A DNA stretch of 64,000 bases from Sporothrix humicola (Eukaryota > Ascomycota > Sordariomycetes > Ophiostomatales > Ophiostomataceae), in assembly GCA_021396245.1 (NCBI GenBank), contig WNYE01000050.1:248001-312000 (forward strand), read 5' to 3'. The number at the start of each line of letters is the position of its first letter. Position 1 is the first letter of the stretch. Of this stretch, positions 43,680-54,628 are shown piece after piece. The position numbers were made by a program, and so were the translations under genes. The notes below the pieces were generated by a model. That model saw only the letters and a list, made by a program, of their open reading frames with translations. It made no database searches and was not told where the DNA came from.

Positions 43680-45385
43680 ATGGCCCTCTTCGCCTCCGCC
43701 TCTGTCCCGGCCGTGGTCCTCGTCCTCGTCGCCACGGCCATTTTCTATTATGTCGCCTCCGCCTTTACTGTTTCCCGCCGGCTGCGTGCCTTTCCCGGCC
43801 CTCGCATCGCCTCTTTTTCCTACTACTGGATGGCCACGACGGCTGTGAGCGGCCGCATGTGGGAAATCTACTACAAACAGGCCACGCTCAAGTACGGAGA
43901 CGTCGTCCGGATCGGCCCAGGCGAACTGTTGACGAGCGACCCTGCCATTATCCGACGCCTGTCGGCAACTCGCACGCCCCAGTACCGCCGCTCCGACTGG
44001 TACAACCCGAACCGCCTGGACCCCTATGAGCACAGCATGTTTTCGCTGCGGGACGACGCGGCGCACGACAAGCTGAAAGCCAAGACGGCGGCAGCCTACG
44101 CCGGCCGCGAGAACCCGGCCCTCGAAGCGGAAGTCGACGCCGTCCTCAAGCAGCTGGTCGATGTGATCCGCACACGCTATGTAGCCAAGAACAAGCCGCT
44201 GGACCTGGCCGTGCTCGCCCAGTATTTCACGCTTGACAGCATCACCAAGGTCGCCTTTGGCTCGGCCTTTGGCTTCCTGGAGCGCGAAGAGGACGTGCAC
44301 GGCTACCTCCAGAGTATCCTGGATATTGCCCCGATCATGCAAATGAGCAGCGAGGTGCCGTTCCTCAACAGCATCGTGACGTCGCCGCTCGTCCTCAAGC
44401 TGGCCGGGCCCAAAGTCACCGACAAGGGCGGTATTGGCCGCATGATGGGGTGAGTCTTTCCCCTATGCTGTTTATTTTCATCTTCTTCTTCCCTACTAAC
44501 AATGCAGTGTCGCCCGCACGATTGTTGCCGAACGGTTCGTCCCAGACGCCAAGGACCGTCGTGATATGCTCGTAAGTTCTGTCCTCGCTTCGCTCGCTTT
44601 TTCTCCTCGCCTCACTCGCTTCGCTCGCTCGTCCACTAACATCCCAGGGCGCCTTTGTCCGCAACGGCCTGTCCCAGCGCGAGTGCGAAACAGAGGCCCT
44701 CTTCCAAATCATCGCCGGCTCCGACACCACCGCCACCGCCATCCGCATGACCCTCCTGTACATTATGACCACGCCCCGCGTCCATGCCCGGCTGCGAGAC
44801 GAGGTCGACGCCCACTTTGGCGACCTGGCGGACGACGAGATTGTGCCCAATGCACGCGCCGAGACGCTGCCGTACCTGCACGCCGTCATCCTCGAGGGTC
44901 TGCGGATGCACCCGCCATTTGTCGGTCTGCCCTTTAAAGAAGTGCCGCCACAGGGGGACACGCTGCCCGACGGCCGGTTTGTGCCTGGCGGTACCCGCAT
45001 TGCGCCGAGCATATGGGCCCTGACGCGCCGGAAGGATGTATTTGGCGACGATGTCGACGTGTTCCGTCCAGAGCGGTGGCTGCCCGAGCGCAGCGAGGAT
45101 AACGGTCACGTTAATGGTAACGGCCAGGCAAAAGAGGCCGACAGCGAGACCGAGCGCATCGCCAACATGCGCCGCACCGTCGACTTGATCTTTGGGTACG
45201 GCCGGTGGGCGTGTGCTGGCAAGACCCTGGCGTTTTTGGAACTCAACAAGACGCTCGTCGAAATGATGCGCCGGTTTGAGCTGCAGCTGGTGTACCCGCT
45301 GCGGCCCGTCGCGATGATCAACCACAATCTGTTTTTGCAAAAGCACATGTGGATGCAAGCGACCGAGAGGAGGAAAAGGGCGTGA
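43680..45385 (+). CDS. cytochrome P450 monooxygenase, microsomal type, 523 aa
   Basis: Three exons, 43680-44449, 44508-44571 and 44648-45385. The introns (58 and 76 nt) have GTGAGT/GTAAGT donors, CTAAC branch points and CAG acceptors, and the joined frame is intact. An N-terminal hydrophobic anchor (about residues 7-32) is followed by the proline-containing hinge FPGPR. The I-helix is AGSDTT (301-306), ExxR is E361/R364, and the heme loop is F460-GYGRWAC467-AG. The overall look is that of the large fungal group around pisatin demethylase and benzoate-hydroxylase-like P450s, ER-bound enzymes needing a separate reductase. An Asn/Gly/Glu-rich insert lies after the PERW motif (HVNGNGQAKEADSET). 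The substrate cannot be told. It is convergent with the sedolisin gene, 699 bp away. Confidence 0.92.
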
Positions 45386-46084
45386 AGGACGGAGTCGATG
45401 TTGTTTTGACGACGCCGAAAACTGACGTTACAGCTCTGTTGACATTGGGGGCCAAATCACGGCAGGTACCCGACGCCAATAAACGCCAACACAACGGCTT
45501 GTCCAACGGCTTGTCAAACGGTCCGTCTGTTGGTCTCATTTTGTCATCGTGTCTTGCGTTGGGGGCTAAATTGGTTTTGCTTCCGTTTCTTTTTTGGCGA
45601 TCTCACGTCCACATTTGTCATCATCTCTTGCTACATATCTTGTATTTGTTCGCCATAATGACCCGTCACGACCTTTCACATTTACCTTTTAGCATTAATT
45701 GCAAATGAATATCGTCACAACCTGTGACACATTTTGGATACTACCTATTTCACCATCATAAATAATGCATCACACTTGCATCATAGTTTTGCTTAAACAC
45801 CAACTGTATTAATCCCACCAGTATTATAGAAATTGTCTAGATGCTGTCCTTGGACAATGCATGAACGAAGAGAAATAAGAAGAGAGGACAAAAAAGATAT
45901 GAAAAAGAAACCATCAAAAGGGTAAGAAAATGAGCGACATGAAAAGAAGAAACATAAGAAAACATGAGGAGATCAAAAAGGTAACAAACAATAAACAAAC
46001 GAGGCCAACTGTCTTGCCGCATATGTACAAGATGATGCTTTCAAGACCAAAATCTATTTTTGATGACCACCATTGTATTGCCGC
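45386..46084. other. convergent intergenic region, 699 bp
   Basis: This lies between the 3' ends of the P450 (+) and sedolisin (-) genes, with no promoter expected. The first 150 bp contain a tandem of AACGGCTTGTC-type units near 45493-45530. The second half is AT-rich. No gene was seen. Confidence 0.5.
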
Positions 46085-48653
46085 TCAGGGCAAAGACTTG
46101 AACAGCTCAAGAAGTCTCGGGTAGTCGGGCGAGCCCAGGCCAGTCACAGGGTCCCAGCCCTCTGCGGCCGGGAAGCCATCGGTGCCGCAGCCCGGGTTGG
46201 ATCCAGACGTAATGTCCTGGAACACTTCGGGGTGTGCGTACAGAGTTGGGTTGACAAAGCCAACAGTCGACTTGCCCTGCGCCAGACGCTCCTCGTTGAG
46301 CAGGGTCAGGACGGCCGCCCAAACGGGAGCGGCCAGCGAGGTGCCGCCAATGGTGGCCCACGCGCCGTTGAGCACTGTCACGTAGTGGTCGCCAATGGCC
46401 GACACATCGGGGTAGCCACGGCCGCCAATGTGGTAGACACCGTCGCCAGCGCCGCTAAAGCTGGCATTGCCCATGTCATAGTAGCCCGTGAACTCGAGGT
46501 CGACCTTGCTAAAGTACTCGGCCACGGCAAAGGCCTGGTACGATGGTTGAGGGAAGTAGTTGCTGAAGCCACCGCCGGAGCCGAAGCGAGACACTGCCCG
46601 CTCAGTGATCTTGGGGACATGCGACGAAGATATGCCTGAGGGAGACGTGTAGTTGCCGTTGCCAGTACCGTTAGTGCTAGTGGGAGGCGTGAGCGGCTCA
46701 GCGAGGTCAAACTCGGTACCGCCAACGGCCAGGACGTAAGGGCAGGTGGCCTCGCTCGAAGGGTAGAAGATCTGGCCCTCACCACCGCAGCCGTCGTAGT
46801 TGCCACCATCATAGGCGCCACTAGCGACACCGTCATCACCCGACGAGATAACAACCGTGACACCCTGGAGACCCAGCTTGAGGATCTCGGTGCACTGGCG
46901 CTTCCAGTAGTAGGCGGGCAGATCAGCTTCACCGCCACCGTAGCTGATGCTGATGACATTGGTGGGCTCATAGACACCGCACTGCAGGGTGCCGTTCCAA
47001 CCTTCAGGCTCGTTGTCGGGGTACGAGGGATCCATGCACTCGGGCTTCACGCAGTTGCCAGTCTCGCCAAAGGCGGTGAAGTTGCAGTAGGAGCCGTCAA
47101 TGGCATCGAAGAAGGTGTTCCAGAAGCCAAGGTACGGGGTGTTACCCATCGTCATGTTGGTCTGGATACGCTCGTCGTCGACCTGGAAGAGAACGGCCTT
47201 CTGCGGGTAAATCAGGGGCATGGCAGCCTGGAAGTCGAGCTCGGCCTCGCCGCCAGCATCAGCAACGGTCGTGTCGGCCGTGGCACCATCAATAAGGCGT
47301 GCCTCTGGGTACGTGCCCTTGGGAATGTTCCTAGGCTTGTTAGTGGTGGGACTCAAGACTTTTGCTTCTTGGTGTTACGTAGACTCACGGTGAGATGACC
47401 TCAAAAAAGTCATCGAGGTCAGACTTGCTGTAGTGCTGGTCCAGGCCCTCGAAAATACCAAGCTCGTTGCCAGGCGTGGCCGTGGTGCCTTCAGGGATTC
47501 TGTACTGGGCTGCTTTTGTTAGTCTTGTGCTCTGAGAATCAAAATAAAAAGAAAATAAAAAAGGCGTCCAGTTTCACTTACTCCGAATGCAGTCCGGCGT
47601 CACATACATGTAACAGTTGCTACTGTTCATCGGGGGAGGCCTATTAAGCGTAAAATCCGCACCTTTAGACGGATTCGTCCCCGAGTTGACGCTGCCAACT
47701 GCACCGCTGTTGAGGTACGTCGGGTCCGTGTGCATCGGCTTGATCGACCGGCGGCGGTCTTCGCTCCGACCCTCTTCCACGTCGAGGCTACGGCGCCGGC
47801 GCTGCTTGCGGGCGGTCTCGACATCGTGCCGCAGACGGATGCCGGGGGTAACGTAGTCAATGTGGTCCCGAACGGAGTGAGGCACGTGGTAGTGATCAGC
47901 GGCCACATCGCGTGTGCGCGTCTCGCCGTGCTCGTAAACATGGTACTCAGTCAGCAGAAGCTCCTCGGCCTCGGCCACGGTGGCGTCAAACTGGATCCAC
48001 TGGCGGTTGGCGGACTGCGAGATGCGGTCAATGTGAATGCCAGACGACGTGATCCAGCCAACGACGGCTTCAACCGAAGTGCGTTCGGGCGCGAAGAAAT
48101 CAATAACTTCCTTAGAGGTCATGTGCTTGCCGTAGCTCGACGAGGATGGGTCGGCAATGGCCATCAGACGGGCGTGGGCAGTGCCGTCGTCGACATTACG
48201 CTGCTTGAGGCCAATACGCATGGGCAGCACGGCGTCAGATGGCGCACGCTTGGTGCGTTCCCAGCGACGGGCCCACGTCTTGGGCTGGCGTTCGTGCAGT
48301 GTGTGGGTTTCCGGGATCACACGGCGGCTGTTCTGGTGTGTTTCCTTGTGGGTCGGGTGGAAGACGCCGCCGGGCAGGTCCTTGAGGAGGGCACGCTTGT
48401 GATGCTTGTGGAAGTGGCCAGATGATCCAGCTGAAGTAGAAGCAGCACGCTCCTGGTGGGCATGAGCATGGGCCGAGCTGCGATGGCGGTGCTTGGTGCC
48501 ATGCTGAGCCACGGCACGGGTGTCCAGCACGGCGTGCACCTGGCTGCCAATGTCGCCGGCAATGTTGCTGTCCGGGGCCGGAACGGGACCGGCGGTGGCC
48601 TCGAGGGCAAGGCCGCCGACAAGGGCCGCGCACGCGAGGGTGTTGAAGAGCAT
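46085..48653 (-). CDS. secreted sedolisin-family (S53) serine-carboxyl peptidase, 812 aa
   Basis: Exons 48653-47582, 47509-47389 and 47330-46085; introns are 72 and 58 nt with GTAAGT/GTGAGT donors. A signal peptide (LACAALVGGLALEATAG) starts the protein. A long prodomain follows, with Arg-Arg/Lys-Arg sites (HHKRALL, RRWERTKRA) and the pro-kumamolisin-type region (LPMRIGLKQRN, DPSSSSYGKHMTSKEV, VTPGIRLR). The catalytic part holds an E378/D388 segment (GIFEGLDQHYSKSDLDDFF), ISYGGGEADLP, the oxyanion-region SSGDDGV, the serine motif GGTSLAAPVWAA (S729) and a calcium-site end (DITSGSNPGC ... GWDPVTGLGSP). S53 enzymes are acid proteases that mature by self-cleavage. The length is about 200 residues above usual, mostly an extra His-rich prodomain segment (HRHRSSAHAHAH, HFHKHHKR). 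The product is probably extracellular and used in nutrition or host-substrate breakdown. Confidence 0.93.
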
Positions 48654-51600
48654 GGCGTTTAATGAGATGCCGTGGTCATGGATGGGTGAGGCGAGACGAT
48701 GAGAGAGAGCAAAACAGAGTGTCGAAGAAAGATCGTGGGAGCGAGGAGGCTCAAGTAAATAAAGAGTTCAGAGAGTGACTGTTGTGAGAATAACAGAAAG
48801 AACGAATGCAGAAGGTACGGGAAGGAGCGACAGGTCGGTCGTATGGTCGAACGATGGACAAGACCGAAAAGAGAAGGAGTGACACGACAGTACGGAAAGA
48901 ACGACAGAAAAGAAAAAGGAATGAACAAAACAAGACGAGACAAAAAGGAAGGAGCGACACAGAAATGAGTGACGAAGGAATATGGACGAAGAAAACGAGA
49001 AGAAAGGAGAGAATGAGGAAGGAGAGACACAGGACGAAGAAAAAGAAGGAGGGGACGTCTTGAAGAAAAGAGCAGATGCAAGGACGACAAAGGAAAGAGA
49101 GACAGGCACAGGCACAAAAGATGGTAACAGAGTCAGGGCCACGAGAAAAGGACGAGAACGACCGGGTTACATTACATGGAGACGCTGCCCCCTGCTCGGC
49201 ATCAAGATCATCTTTATCTGCCGTGCTCCCTCGATGCCACAGTTTGCTAGGCGTCCTCGGCGCTTGCCCTAAGGCCCTCTCTTCTTTCCTCCTCTTCATT
49301 CTTTTTTCTCCTTCTTGGGCCCTATCGCCTTCGTCTCCTCTTTTTTTCTTGCCCTTGTCGTTTCGTTTCTGCTTGTCTCCAGAAAACCTTTTCCACTCTT
49401 TCCCCTGGGGGCTCTTCGCCTACTTCCCAAAAGGGAAGCTTACACGGGAGATCGCTGGGGACCGTGATGACGACACAATGGCAGGGCACTGCAAGAAAGG
49501 GAAACAAAGACCGCGATACTTTAGATTTACTGTGCATTCAAAAAGCCCACAAGCCCACATGCCAGACCTAAACCCTACCCACCAGCCCTGCCCATACGAT
49601 GCGGCCGTTTAATGGGTCGTTCACTTTATGCTTCCATCTCCTCTCATTTCTTCTCATCTCTTGTCGTCTTGTCCTGCCCTACCAAGCCTTTTTCAGGCAC
49701 TTTTTAAGCCTTACAAGCCTTCCAAGCCTTTACTTGGCGGAAGTTCCGCCGGCATCCAATCCCTGGACCCTCCCGGGGCAGCCACCACAGCCGTTGAAAC
49801 AGATGACAAGGAGAGACGAGAGGCGCAAGATGAGAGCACTCAAAACCACAGAAAACAGAAGACAAAGGAGAAAGCCATGACAAGCAACGAGATGAATCAA
49901 GGGAGCTTGGCCAAAGGGCGACAAGCTTAATTTGAGCTGCCTTGGTAGGCGCAGGAAGAGGTGCAGCAGGTGCAACGACCGTCTGCTGCCGTGTGTCTCT
50001 GCCGTGCAAGGAGGGATGAGGTCGAGTTCAAGAAAGTCAAAAAAAGCGCGCGCTACTGGCTGGCATGTTTTTGTTTGGCACCAACCCCTGGCTTCCCTTT
50101 TTTGGTTTCTTTTGGTTCCTTTTTGGCTCGTTTGGTTCCTGGACTAGTGGGCGCAGGTGCCGTCGATCTGAGACCGACATGTGCACAAAGTCGAGTCTAG
50201 CAGTTGACCATTCAGAGGTGAGAATGGCACAAAAGGGCACAAAAGGTTGCCTCGAAGCGGAGATGAGAGGGGACTGGATATGCACAAAATGGCAGTCTGG
50301 CAGTCCAAAAAGCAGGTATGCACAAGGAGCAAGATGAAACGAAACGAACGAGGCACTGCCATGCGAGAAGATGAGCATCCAAGCTCTGCTTCAGTCAAGT
50401 TCAGGCGGACAGACGACCAAGCGAGAATGGAGAAACGAAACAACGGTACGCCCAAAAACTTGGAAGAAAAGCGGAGAGAAAGCGCACATCACAGCGACGT
50501 CACGGATCTCTTTTGCGGATATACATTGAAGCAGAGAAATGGGTAGACAGAAAACAAAGAAAAAAAAATTATTCAAAAAGTCAACTTTCAGTCAACGGTT
50601 GAACATGCCTTTCAGTTGTCTTTCTCACTTCTTTACAAAACGAGATGCACGAGATGCAAAGGGCTAAAACTATGCACAATCCGGGGCAGTGCATTACCCA
50701 TGTTCCTGGCTTTTATGCATCTTTTAATCACCACGTTATTTGAAGCTTCTTCTTCTGGAAGGTCGACTCTTACACGTCGAGAAAGGTCCCAAAAAGGCAG
50801 CTCGCGACATCACCAAATTTCAACGCCCTTTAAACGCGTATTTACTCAGCAAGCCTCAAGAAATCCACGACTTCACAGCTGTCACGGCCTATCAAAGCAG
50901 TGTCTCCACCAAAAGTGAACCCCTTCGCGGGGAGGGCTGTCCTGAACATCCGTCCCTTTCTTCACACCAGGGCCTGTTTTGATAATGATCGTCACCCTGA
51001 ATCAAGTCTGTACCCCTTGTTTGTTCTCAACGACCGGGTCGCCCACTACAGAGTCAGAGAGTTCTGAATAAAGGCAAAAGAGGCTTAACCACATCCCTGG
51101 AAACGGGCTTGACGGGATGCCGGGAAAACGGGATCGGCAAGCACGGGACGCCTCTCTCTATTTTACGCCTTTTTTTTTTGGCAGTTCATTGACTTCAAGT
51201 CTTCACAGCCCGACAGGGCCTGCCGAGTCAAACCAAGCCGAGAAGCATCAAATGAAGCAGCATCGTCGTCGTCTCCTCTACCGACACGAAAAAGGGAGGT
51301 AGTCCCCTTTATTCCATTTGTCGTTGCACTTTCACTTGCACGGCAGCCAGCCAAGATGCACACAACAGACAAACCGGAGCAGCTGAGCAGAGAGAAGTCA
51401 ATTAAAAAAAGCCAGCAAGTGACAGCCTCGCACAGCTCCCGTCTTCCTCTTCATCTCCATTCCTCCCTCATCTTGGTCCTGTCGTAGATAAGAATGCAAC
51501 GCGGCCCCTCCCATCCCCACGCATCGCTCCCCTTTCTTTAGTTTTCTTTCCCTCGCTTCCCTTTGTTCATTTTGTCGTCTCCATTTCACGTCTCCCTCTT

Positions 51601-54600
51601 CTTCAGCTTACGTATGCTCAGGTTCTCACAAATACTCCGGTCCTGAGTAAGTCAGCAGTTCAAGACCCTGATCATCGTGTACTCTCTACAGATCCTGTCC
51701 ATCGATTCTCCTCGCGGCCATTCCATTCCTGCCGCCGCCAAGACTGCTACGGATCTTCTAGAAGGAAGTATGCACAATGAGAAACACAAAGAAACACGAC
51801 GCATGCAAAAAGACCTTGCACAGACCGCACACGAGCAGACACGAGCAACGTGCAGCATCACAATGCTGTCCGACTTGCCAAAAACAGCCGTTGCAACCAG
51901 TGTTGCAATGTGGTGCTATCCACTGAATAAGGTGCTTCCGGGCACGGCATGAACCGCACACCAGCCACGGAAGTGCCTATGTGGAGTGGCCTGTGTTGAC
52001 CTCCAGCATGCCTCGCCATTGACTTGGACGTTGTTTTCATGCCAACTGCCGTCTTGTGCAAATCCTATTTTGGTTTATTCGAGTCGCCCAGCGGCGAGCT
52101 GCATACTCATGCATACTTTTTTTTCTTATTGATCTTGGCAGCATGTCGTTTGTCCCATCCGAATCGCATACAAGTTGTATGCCATTGTTGCTCCCGATCA
52201 TCACGAGTGTAATGGTCAATGTGGGCAGAATATGCCCGATGTGTGTTGCGAGGCAACCTCTGTACGAAAAAAGCACACTTCTACTGCAACGTTTAATCCG
52301 TCAAACAAGCCATGGCTCTTTGTTTCAGTGTCGCTCAAAGTTAGTCAAGTTAGTATCATCAGAAAACTGTGGAATTCAAAGGCAATTGTGCTTGAAGTGT
52401 CGTCTCGGCACCTCGATTTACACGTGAAAGACAGAAAGTCCGGCGCCGACTCCTTGCCGCTTCAGGCGCTCCGAGGTGCCGTGAGGTTGCGATTGTTCGT
52501 GATAAGGATTCGGGCATTTCCTGTTTTCCAGCACTCAGATTGCCTTGGGTTACCTTCTGTTCGACGCAGAAATTCCTGTTTTGTGGTGATGTTGAATCGC
52601 GGTTTCCTAATTTAGCCAAAAGTATGCATCTGCCCTCCTGCCCTCCTGCCCTCCTGGGCCAAAACAACACTACAAAATACCACTGCCGACGGGCGTCCGG
52701 CTTCCCCGAATATAGGGCTCCATTGCGCCTCGCTCGGTACGGTCAATATATGGATGTTTGCTCTCTGGCTCTCTGGGATCTGGGTCTTCCCGTCGACAAC
52801 TGGCCCATGGGACTGGTGCCCGTTGATTCGCCTCTGGGACAGGAAGGCTGTGCAAATCGGCCGTCCACGAATACGAAAATCGCAAGAAAACGTATGAATG
52901 ATTACGAAGTTTCGTCCAAGCAAACTGAGCTGAAGGAGGAAGAAATAACCTGCTGACATGCCTCGTCTCTGCATTTCATCCAATCCTCCCGTATTACGAA
53001 CCAGCGTTCACATGGGAAAAGGGAAGTTGACTGGATGAAGTTGACGAAGCGTCCATATTGTGTAGATGAGAGTTGGGAGACGGAAAGAGATACAGCTGTC
53101 CCTCGCTCGCACTGTGCTTGCTCCAGCAATGCCGAGCACGTGACACTCTTTCTCTGCCCAAAACGCATCCCGCGCGGCACCATTGCACGTCAAAAGCAGG
53201 TTTTCTCGAAGCCTCTCAGGGTCCAGTTTGCCTCTCCTGTCAGAGATGTCAAAAGAGACAAACTTCACTAGATATCCATGTTTGCCTCGCCGAGACGTCA
53301 ACGGTGTCGATTGCGGAGAAGCTCAACAGAAAGTGCACGGGCTTGGTCACTCCCCAGACCAGTCCCAGAAAGTAAGAAAGACAGGCCCCTCTGGTCCACC
53401 CTGAACCCCTATTCTTTGTTGTTGGAGCCCCTGAGAAATGGGGACCTCCTATTCATGGGAGGAGAAGCTCGATATCTCCAACATCGCTTTCTTTCTCAAA
53501 ACTCGTAGGCTCTTCGAAAGGGAGACGTGACATGTAAGGACAGTTTTCGTGGACAAAGACGAAACAAATTGCAAAAGTAGCAACATCTTAATCACCAAAC
53601 TACTTTGATTCTTCTCATCTGTGCCCTCAATACTCCCTAGAACCCAACAAGCTGGGTGTTGCGTTACATTCTGAGGAATTTAAAGTGATTGCAGCACAGT
53701 TTCAGGACGTTGAGATGACGCTGTGGTTGAATTGAAGGTACGACGTACTGTGCCCCACCGTGTGGAGAGCACTGTGCGGCAAAATGCCAGCTGGGCAGCC
53801 CACAGTACCCTGAATTCATTACCAAATGCCCCCTCTACGTTGCTGTTGCCGCCACCAAAATGGAGGTTTTGCCCCCTAATACGCAATGCGCAACGCCTAC
53901 GGCGGTTTAGCGCGAGCCTCTAGCGGCCCTGGCGGCCGAATCCCCATTGGGCCCAAAACCCCGCCTCCGTCTCAGCCTCCCAGCATCTTTCCAGCAGCCA
54001 ACGCGCTGGAACCACTGCGCTAAATTGATTACAGCCTGCTTAGAATTCATTCTCCAAGCCGTGTTCCGCGTGTGTTTACAGTGGTTTGTCAACTCCTCGT
54101 TCCTGCCCTGCCATCACCGACTCGACCAAAAATAACGGGTCGCTCCTTCTCTAACCTCTTTCCGCCTCCTCTCGAACTCCTCCTCGCTCTGTGCCTCTTT
54201 CCCTTTTCTCACTCCTCTGTCAGTTTCCTGTTTCGCATTTCCAGCATCCAAACACTTCATCACGACTTTTAACCTGTTTACTAGCAGCGCTGTTTTCGCG
54301 ACTCTTCTGCTTTCTGCGCGCCCTCTGTTAGCAGCGTTGTTTTTGTAACTCCGACCCTTTTCCCTCCGAGTCTCCAGTCCCTCCAACGCTCTCCGCGTTT
54401 CTCTCGCTCCCACACACAACCCCCCTTCCTCGTTTTCCGCATTCGATCTTCAACGACTTTCGATCGTCCTTTTTTTGTCGACGACGACTCTTCGACGAAT
54501 CCTCCAGTCTTTATCTATCGATCGTATACCGTCAGAACAGCGTCAACTGCATCCCATAGCGAATCTTCAATCGTCCTTCCCGAACAAACCCCCCTCCTCC

Positions 54601-54628
54601 TCCCAACCTCAGAGACACAGTTGACAAC
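48654..54628. other. gene-free block, about 6.0 kb
   Basis: The first 500 bp are GA-rich on the plus strand, which is the CT-rich leader of the sedolisin gene on the minus strand. From about 54100 to 54628 the plus strand is CT-rich, marking the promoter/leader of the kinase gene. Between them, small ORFs lack coding signals. A (TGCCCTCC)3 tract is at 52631-52654. No RNA gene or mobile element was recognised. Confidence 0.5.
52631..52654. repeat. (TGCCCTCC)3 tandem repeat
   Basis: Three perfect 8-bp copies. It is the third 8-bp triplicate in intergenic DNA of this window. Confidence 0.85.
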
